This document shows positions 57,990-64,000 of a DNA stretch of 64,000 nucleotides, in pieces. Source of the stretch: Strigamia acuminata. Its lineage: Eukaryota > Arthropoda > Chilopoda > Geophilomorpha > Linotaeniidae. The translations under genes and the position numbers were made by a program. A model generated the notes under the pieces. The model made no database searches. It worked only from the letters and a program-made list of their open reading frames with translations, and was not told the origin of the DNA. Every line of letters starts with the position of its first letter. Position 1 is the first letter of the stretch. The stretch lies in NCBI GenBank assembly GCA_949358305.1, contig OX442316.1, positions 6,384,001 through 6,448,000 of the forward strand, given 5' to 3'.

Positions 57990-58271
57990 CAGTCGTGGTT
58001 ATAAAAATCGTCTCAGTCCAGCTTGAAGCTCACCTGTATTCACCAGGTAATGCAAAAACTCATTGATATGTTATGAACTAATTGACATTTAGATGATGTC
58101 ACACAAATCATCTAAACCCATGATGTGAAGGTGATTGACTGACATCATTTAAATGTCAATTTGTCACAACGTATCGGTGAGTTTTTGCGCTGTCTGGTGG
58201 ATACAGCCAAAAACGCTCATTATACTGGTGTTCTTCAAGCCAGACTGGGACGATTTTTATGACCACGACTG
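57990..58271. mobile_element. Complete Tc1/mariner-type MITE
   Basis: 282 bp between TA dinucleotides, CAGTCGTGGTTATAAAAATC ... CCACGACTG. Confidence 0.78.
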
Positions 58272-58307
58272 TACAGTTTTGAATGTTTAAATTATACGGC
58301 ATCGTGT

Positions 58308-59748
58308 TTAATGGTTCCACTTGGGGGATTCTGTAATAGAAAAGTGTTAAGTTCTGAGTTGATTCTATAGCTTCATGTTGTAGCGCAATTACACTCAATT
58401 GTCTTAAGAAATAACACTGCTAGATACAGCAAATAGCATCAATAATTGTTAATTAAATAGTAAATTTACCAGATAGATGATGTGTACTTTCATCATCAAC
58501 ATCAACTTGATGAGCTAACTTCTCCAGTAATTTAACGACTACATTCACCCAGACGTTTGTAAGAAGGAACAAGCAAGTAGTGACCACCATTGACGACTTC
58601 CAACTTTGACTTGTGAAGCAAGCGAAATACTGAGGACAATGTGTTCTTCTAGGGTATATAGCCCACAATTTGAAGTATAGGTGTACAATCAAGTACATAG
58701 TTAAATCGTGCATAATACACACAATGATAAAATAACAGTAAAATTCATACTTGAACAGTAAAAAAGAGAGTCCAGTCGTAAAAAATATTACTTCATCTTT
58801 TGGCGAAATTAAACGTAATTAAAACTCAATAATATCAATAATTGTAAGTAAATTTACCAAAAAAATGATGCGCTACTTCATCACCAACGTCAACCTGATG
58901 ATTTACCGGTATCTTCTTTAACTGTGGAAGAAAAGCAAAGAAAAGAAGTGCCAACTGTTGAAATATGTTGAGGGTCGATCATGTCAGTTATTTAACAACA
59001 CGTGTTTATTGTTTAGTGTGTATTTTATGCATAACATTATCTGTGTTGAGTAGTGTATTTTCCCCACTCCTGTTTAAAGTGTATGCATTATCCGCATGCA
59101 ATGTTAATTATGCATTGTTATTGTGTTTGGGATTAGGGAAGTCTATACAGTTAGTACAGTATGACTTTATTTTTGCTTACAAGGTGTGATCAAACTTATA
59201 ATTCCCGAGCATTGGGTATTCTGTTTATTTGATTGTAGTTACTTTCGTTAAATTAAATGTTAAATTACATTAAGATTTATTCTATGCATTTGTTTTAGAC
59301 ACCTGTGTCAAATATTGTAAACACTGGTGTCATGTGTTTTAGTTTTTTATCTCGAACCCAGGTGGTTCACAGTTGTTTTTGATTTTCCATCAATAAAACA
59401 TGGCTGCCTGATTTTGGGAATTTCCCAGCAGACTAGAAATGTGTTTTATCTACTTTCACTCACCCAACTGGATCCAATTTTCAACATCCACAACAGAACA
59501 ACAATAAACGAAAAGCAAATGCAGCCCAGGAACACTTTCATATTTCTATTTGGCAAGAATAACAAACATTGAAATCAATGTAAACTTTGGTAATAACGCC
59601 ATAAAGTATCTGACCGAATTTTGCCGTTGAAAATTTCGTTGTTTGTATGGGATGAAAATCTGAGGTACATATAGTTGGTCAGGTTCGTCATAAGAAGCCC
59701 CAAAAGGATCCCAACGATCGAATGCGACGTTAATAATTCTATTAACAT
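58308..59748 (-). pseudogene. A-18, split by solo LTR; best full-length exon 3
   Basis: Exon 3 (58470-58796) is the only one with the whole second motif in frame: VVVKLLEKLAHQVDVDDES then THHLS at the donor. Exon 4 (58308-58330) ESPKWNH. Exon 2 is cut at 58955/59487 by the LTR and its acceptor is CCAAATAG instead of CAAGTAG. Exon 1 (59615-59748) starts MLIELLTSHSIVGILLG. Exon 3 shows that the motif was originally part of the reading frame. Confidence 0.72.
58956..59486 (+). mobile_element. Solo LTR, family 2, third copy
   Basis: Same ends and same insertion point in exon 2 as at 14.8 and 26.6 kb, with separate internal deletions (about 531 bp left). Confidence 0.7.
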
Positions 59749-59797
59749 TATTATCGAATTTAGTCGCTGATGTGTGTAAACAATCATACAATATAAA

Positions 59798-59818
59798 GTT
59801 GCTAGGTTGCCTAGCAAC
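59798..59818 (-). promoter_or_regulatory. RFX X-box palindrome, A-18 promoter
   Basis: Perfect palindrome upstream of the LTR-broken gene. Confidence 0.55.
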
Positions 59819-60195
59819 CCCTATTGCTCGCTCAACACGCGCTCAAAATATCATTCTTCCACATTAAAATCCACATCCGTGTCAATTGTTCATTTTGATC
59901 CAACAAACCAGGTTGACTTGTAGATAACACTACAGTCGAAAAAATAAAACGTCTCTCTTCTAATTAAACAACATAGAAAAAACAAGAGTAAAAAAAATGC
60001 CTGCTGGAAATAAATTGCAAATGACTGCAACTACCACTTCCTATGATTTTTGAAAATTAGCCGTAAAGCTCACAAACAGATTGTACACGTGATTAGTGAG
60101 ATTAAATCAATTTATTATACGGTGTTCAAGTATAAACTAGACGATACAACAATAAATAAATACTTAAAAGGTTACGTAAATTAACATAAACATTT

Positions 60196-60330
60196 TATTT
60201 AATACGCAAGAGTTGAAGCGGCTAATGTTGTCGACGGTTCGCTCGTAGTTGTGGGTGGTCTTTTAATAACACAACATTTCCTATCTGCAATATTGTTGGA
60301 TTGGAGTAAAATAGGTGTAAGTAGGTACGG
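60196..60330 (-). pseudogene. D-5, tail fragment
   Basis: TLAASTLAY-type Thr/Ser/Pro tail and the ILLQSNNIADRKCC region; the CC-rich front is replaced by ZF-2. Confidence 0.6.
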
Positions 60331-60980
60331 TGCGGTATGGTTCCAGCGACGTCACCGCGTTCATCTCATTCATGCTGAACACGACGGGGGTCTCCATGGG
60401 CACCTAATAAACTTGTGTGTATGTCGGTGCAGGAACTTGCTCGGGCGGAGCCGGTTCCTGCGCTTTGGGCAGCAAAAGTCGTCTCTGGCGACTCCTCCGC
60501 GAGAACCTGAACCACCAACTCGAACACTCGCGCACAACTTCCGCCTTTTCCACCTCGTTGGTGTCGAACAATTTCCTCGCTTTGCGACAATTCGTCTCTT
60601 CGTCCGACTGCAACTTGCGCTTCCCGGGGGTCGGCGAGAGCGACTCGTCCTCGCTCGATGTCGTATCCTCCTCAAAATTGCACTTGGCCATGTGCCGCTG
60701 ACAGCTCTCCATCGTCCTGTACAAACACTTGCACTTGGCGCACCTGAACGACCCGGTCTCCGAACTGCGAGCGTCCGCATCCACTCGTTGCCCCGAATCG
60801 TTGGGCAAAAGAAGTTTTTTTGGGGAAAAAAGGGGTTTTTTCGGTTTATTTTTTTTCGGGGGAAATTTTAGTTGTTCGGGAGGCAAAAGAAGTTTTTCCA
60901 GTTTAGTTTTCTTCGGGGGGAAATTCATTTTTTTTTTGGGTGGGGGAATCAAGTCTTTATGGGAGGCTAATAAATCAAGG
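60331..60980 (-). pseudogene. GC-rich zinc-finger gene fragment ZF-2
   Basis: Second copy of the ZF segment: SFRCAKCKCLYRTMESCQ with RHMAKC finger, TTSSEDESLSPTPGKRK, preceded by Lys/Pro repeats (FPPKKNKPKKPLFSPKK). Shorter at its 3' end than ZF-1 (stops at TGGTTCCAGCGACGTC) and without the hAT insertion. Both copies end at the same 5' point (AATAAATCAAG) and adjoin mariner-MITE arm sequence there. Confidence 0.7.
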
Positions 60981-61022
60981 TGAGCTTCAAGCTGGACTGG
61001 GACGATATTTATGACCACGACT
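60981..61022. mobile_element. Mariner-type MITE, right tip
   Basis: GTGAGCTTCAAGCTGGACTG to CCACGACTG|TA directly after ZF-2. Confidence 0.65.
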
Positions 61023-61295
61023 GTACAGTTTTGAATGTTTAAATTATACCGCGTCAGTGTTTAATGGTTCCACTTGGGGATTCAGTAATAGAAAAGTGTT
61101 AAGTTCTGAGTTGATTCTATAGCTTCACGTTGTAGCGCAATTAAACCCAATTGCATAAGAAATAACACTGGTAGATATAAAAAATAGCTTCAATAATTGA
61201 TAACTAAATAGTAAATTTACCAGATAGATGATGTTTACTTTCATCACCAACATCTACTTGGTGATCTAACTTCCCCAGTAAACGAGTATATTCAC

Positions 61296-61947
61296 TCAGA
61301 CGTTTGTAGCAAGGAACAAGCAAGTAGTGACCACCATTGACGACTTCCAACGTTGATTTGTGAAGCGAAACCAATAATGAGCACCATGTCTTCTTCTAGG
61401 GTATTTAGCCCACAATTTGAAGTAAACGCATACAAACAAGTACATAGTTAAATCGTGCATAGTACACGCAATGATAAAATAGCAGTAAAATTCATACTTG
61501 AACAGTAAAAAAGAGGCTCCAGTAATAAATAATATTACTTCATCTTCTGGCAAAATTAAACGTAATTAAATTCAATAACATCAATAATTGTTAAGTAAAT
61601 TTACCAAAAACATTATGCGTGACTTCATTACCAACATCATCCTGATGATTTAGCTTCTTTCCCCATAGAAGAAAAGCACAGAAAAGAAGCTTCAACAACG
61701 TAACAACAATAAACGATAAGAAATTGCAGCCCAGGAACACTTTCATATTTCTACTTGACAAGAATAACAGACATTGAAAACAATGTGAACTTTGGTAATA
61801 GCGCCGTAAAGTATCTCACCGAATTTCGCCGTTGAAAATTTCGTTCATTGTAGGGTTCGTCAATTCGCTGTACATAACCAAGGCCATCATCGACATAAGA
61901 AGGCCTAAAACGATTCCATTCATCGAATACAAAGTTAATGCTAACAT
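61296..61947 (-). pseudogene. A-19, Trp-to-stop in TM4
   Basis: Exons 61820-61947, 61605-61753 and 61296-61546 (528 nt). Starts MLALTLYSMNGIVLGLL, donor 1 GTGAGAT. Exon 2: RNMKVFLGCNFLSFIVV, LNHQDDVGNEVTHNVF. Exon 3: EDEVILFITGASFLLF, KLWAKYPRRRH, ends LFLATNV where relatives read NVWVN (TGG to TGA). A 175-residue product lacking the end of TM4 is possible; I lean to pseudogene. Exon-4 acceptor is also ACTG. Confidence 0.55.
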
Positions 61948-62015
61948 TGTCGAATGTAGTCGCTGATGTGTATTCAACTTAGCTAAAACTTGTATAAGCA
62001 ATCATACATTATCAA

Positions 62016-62036
62016 GTTGCTAGGTTGCCTAGCAAC
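62016..62036 (-). promoter_or_regulatory. RFX X-box palindrome, A-19 promoter
   Basis: Perfect palindrome 69 nt upstream of ATG; the TATA block reads ATCAAG-modified (TTGATAATG). Confidence 0.55.
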
Positions 62037-62283
62037 CCCTATTGTTCGCTCAATGTATCATTCGTCCACATTAAAATCCACATCGTTTCAGTTGTTCATT
62101 TTGATCCAACAAACCAGGTGGATTTGTATAGTAGAGAACACTGTAGTTATTCTTCTAATTAAACAAAATAGAAAAAAAATGCCTGCTAGAAATAAATTGC
62201 AAATGACTGAGGTAACGAAGCCTCTTTGTCATCAGCCATGCTAAAACCATTATAATAATAATAATAATAGACCTCAAGTAAAA

Positions 62284-62660
62284 CTCAAAATGATCAAAAT
62301 GATCAAATAATAGAAAAATAGCGGTTTTAGTCGTAGCAAATGCCTGACATAAAGCTTCTTTGTCAACCATCTTAAACCCAATGTACAATGGGGCTCGCCA
62401 TCTAGCGGCTTTTTCTTTAAAGTAGACAAAATTTTCGTAATAACATCATCATCATTATCATTATTATTTATTTGTTAGTGTCATACTGACTACCGTAACA
62501 GACTCAATAAGCTACACAAAGAATGAAACGTCTATAATCATAATTGTCATTATTGTACAAGGTCAGTTTTGAATGTTTAAACTCTTATTACAGAAGTGTT
62601 TGAATTCTTTCGTCACAAGGTTTCTAAGGATTGCTATTTGTTTCCTAATTCCAAATTTTT
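62284..62660 (-). pseudogene. B-type relic joined to A leader
   Basis: From 62660 down: B2 3' end (ACAGAAGTGTTTGAATTC), B spacer, and B1-type leader MVDKEALCQAFATTK. At a TGATCATTTTGA repeat (about 62285) it switches to family-A upstream sequence (GAGTTTTACTTGAGG). No intact gene. Confidence 0.6.
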
Positions 62661-62664
62661 TTTG

Positions 62665-62815
62665 CTTGAATGTAAGGTTGTCAGGACGTTCTCCTCTGAC
62701 AACCATCACACGATAAAATCAACAGTCGACTTAAAAACTCTTCTTCGTCACTTCTCGGGCCTGAGTTCCTTTTTTGACTCGGGCCCAACCCAACAGCAAA
62801 CTTTATTGTTAATGT
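62665..62815. mobile_element. Unrelated ~150-bp insertion
   Basis: From GTAAGGTTGTCAGGACG to CAACAGCAAACTTTATTG; absent from sister units, with internal GTTGTCAG/CTGACAAC and GGGCC repeats. Type unknown. Confidence 0.45.
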
Positions 62816-63399
62816 AAAGACATATTATATAGCAATTCTGATCCGCTAGTTCGGACAATCATAACCAGAAAATTGTTTTCATCCATTTTATTTAAATAGT
62901 GAAATTGGAATTATTAATTTCCTTTAAGTCCCAATGACTATAAATTGAGACAGGTTTCAAAAATATTAAAAAATTAGCTATTTCAAAGCTCCGAATTGAG
63001 CAGCGACAACAAATTGAGCAGCGACAACAGCAAATAATATTCAAAACATTTAGTTAATTTAAAGCATAATTTTTCCTTATTTCTTATTGCAAAATCTGTG
63101 CGATCAAAGAACATAAATTTTTCCTAATGGGTTTAAATTCTGCATTACGTACAGTTTTGAATGTTTAAATTTTACCGCGTCAGTGTTAAATGGTTCCACT
63201 TGGGGCATTCTGTAATAGAAAAGTGTTAAGTTCTGACAAGTGAGTTGATTCTATAGCTTCATGATGTAGCGCAATTAAACTCACTTGCCGAAGATATAAC
63301 ACTGGTAGATATAGCAAATAGCATCGACAATTGTTCATTAAATAGTAAATTTACCAGATAGATGATGTGGACTTTCATCACCAACATAAACTTGGTGAT

Positions 63400-64000
63400 C
63401 TAACTTTCCCAGTAAACAATTAAATTAACCCAGATGTTTGTCATAAGGAACAAGCAAGTAGTGACCACCATTGACGCCTTCCAACCTTGATTTGTGAAGC
63501 GTAACAAATAATGAGCAAAATGTCTTCTTCTAGGGTATTTAGCCCACAATTTGTAAAATACGCATACAAACAAGTACATAGTTAAATCGTGCATAATACA
63601 CGTAATGATAAAATAACAGTAAAATTCATACTTGAACAGTAAAAAATAGAATCCAGTCGCAATTATTTTTACAGCATCTTCTGGCGAAATTAAACGTAAT
63701 TAAACTCAATAATATCAATAATTGTAAGTAAATTTACCAAAAAGATGACGTGCTACTTCATCACCAACATCAACCTGATGATTTAGCTCCCTTGCCGGTG
63801 GATCAATAAGAGCATCGAAAAGAAGCAACACCAACGTACAAACAAACGAAAAGAAAATGCAGCCCAGGAACCCTTTCCAACTTCTACTTGACAAGAATAA
63901 CAAACATTGAAAACAATGAAAATTTTGGTAATGGCGCCATAAAGTATCTGACCCAAATTCGACGATGACATATTCGTTGTTTCTAGAAGCTATAAAGTTG
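63400..64000 (-). CDS. Four-TM array protein A-20 (5' end damaged or off window)
   Basis: Exon 3 (63400-63680): EDAVKIIATGFYFLLF, KLWAKYPRRRH, TM4, ends WVNLIVYWES. Exon 2 (63738-63886): RSWKGFLGCIFFSFVC, ELNHQVDVGDEVARHLF. Exon 1 is reduced to the end of the loop; TM1 and start are missing and leader sequence (AACTTTATAG) is joined directly to it. Without TM1 it is probably dead, but the window edge prevents certainty. Confidence 0.5.

Noticed and set aside
60251-60871. 206-codon plus-strand ORF
   Set aside because: Antisense to the zinc-finger fragment ZF-2; the minus strand carries the C2HC finger and sensible composition.
10702-64000. CRISPR array or bacterial operon
   Set aside because: Repeats are kilobase-scale gene units with introns; no short regular repeat-spacer pattern and no ribosome-binding sites.
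10702-64000. Chemoreceptor (OR/GR) cluster
   Set aside because: Only four TM segments and ~190 aa per gene; no TYhhhhhQF-type signature of insect gustatory receptors.

Overview
The window is AT-rich animal DNA, almost certainly from an insect and plausibly a beetle such as Tribolium (an inference; nothing here proves the species). Introns are 40-200 nt with GT...AG ends. Recognisable remnants are insect-typical: a UDP-glucuronosyltransferase, a serpin and an Argonaute exon. Most of the 64 kb is one decaying and expanding tandem gene array on the minus strand, ridden with small transposons.

Layout. 1-1.1 kb: end of a UGT relic (+). 1.16-1.57 kb: small secreted Cys-rich protein (G). 2.2-6.6 kb: two related four-TM genes (E2, E1) carrying an FCF-SLRSGA motif, with a 57-aa secreted peptide gene (F) between them. 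7.1-9.4 kb: first B1/B2 pair. 10.7-64 kb: about 20 copies (A-1 to A-20, roughly every 2.3 kb) of an unrecognised small four-TM family. Interspersed are further B2 genes (two TM segments fused to a Cys-rich tail), B1 genes (signal peptide plus Cys-rich or Ser/Asn-rich tail), D genes (CC-rich peptides with Thr/Pro tails) and C units (a 20-26 codon signal-peptide ORF).

Gene model for A, worked out by comparing copies. Exon 1 is TM1 and ends ...EIR. A 66-nt intron has donor CG|GTCAGAT or CG|GTGAGAT. Exon 2 is TM2 and ends HQVDVGDE..HHFF. A 50-60 nt intron follows. Exon 3 is TM3 and TM4, beginning EDE, with a second HQVDV.DE..HHLS motif in some copies. A ~140-nt intron leads to a tiny exon 4, E(S/C)PKWNH. 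For nine A or B2 copies (A-1, A-2, A-4, A-5, A-12, A-13, A-17, B2-2, B2-4) the predicted exons add up to a whole number of codons with no stop. B2 uses the same exon 1 and 2 layout, but its last exon opens with ECPN and runs into a Cys-rich domain, so A and B2 share one ancestor and differ by what follows the last splice junction.

Regulation. Immediately upstream of most A genes lies a perfect palindrome containing GTTGCCTAGCAAC, a textbook RFX X-box, next to a TATAAT-like box. Further upstream each unit has a CTCF-like CCGCTAGRTGGCG site. If real, the family would be RFX-controlled, hence ciliated-neuron or germline biased (inference).

Mobile DNA. I see two solo-LTR families with target-site duplications (one nested in the other), a Tc1/mariner-type MITE duplicated with the units and leaving an excision footprint, and two identical-length 1025-bp foldback elements with inverted tRNA-Ser-like heads. 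There are also a hAT-type MITE with an 8-bp duplication and an empty paralogous site, a perfect 160-bp palindrome, a TTAA-flanked 1.4-kb element, and two GC-rich zinc-finger gene fragments.
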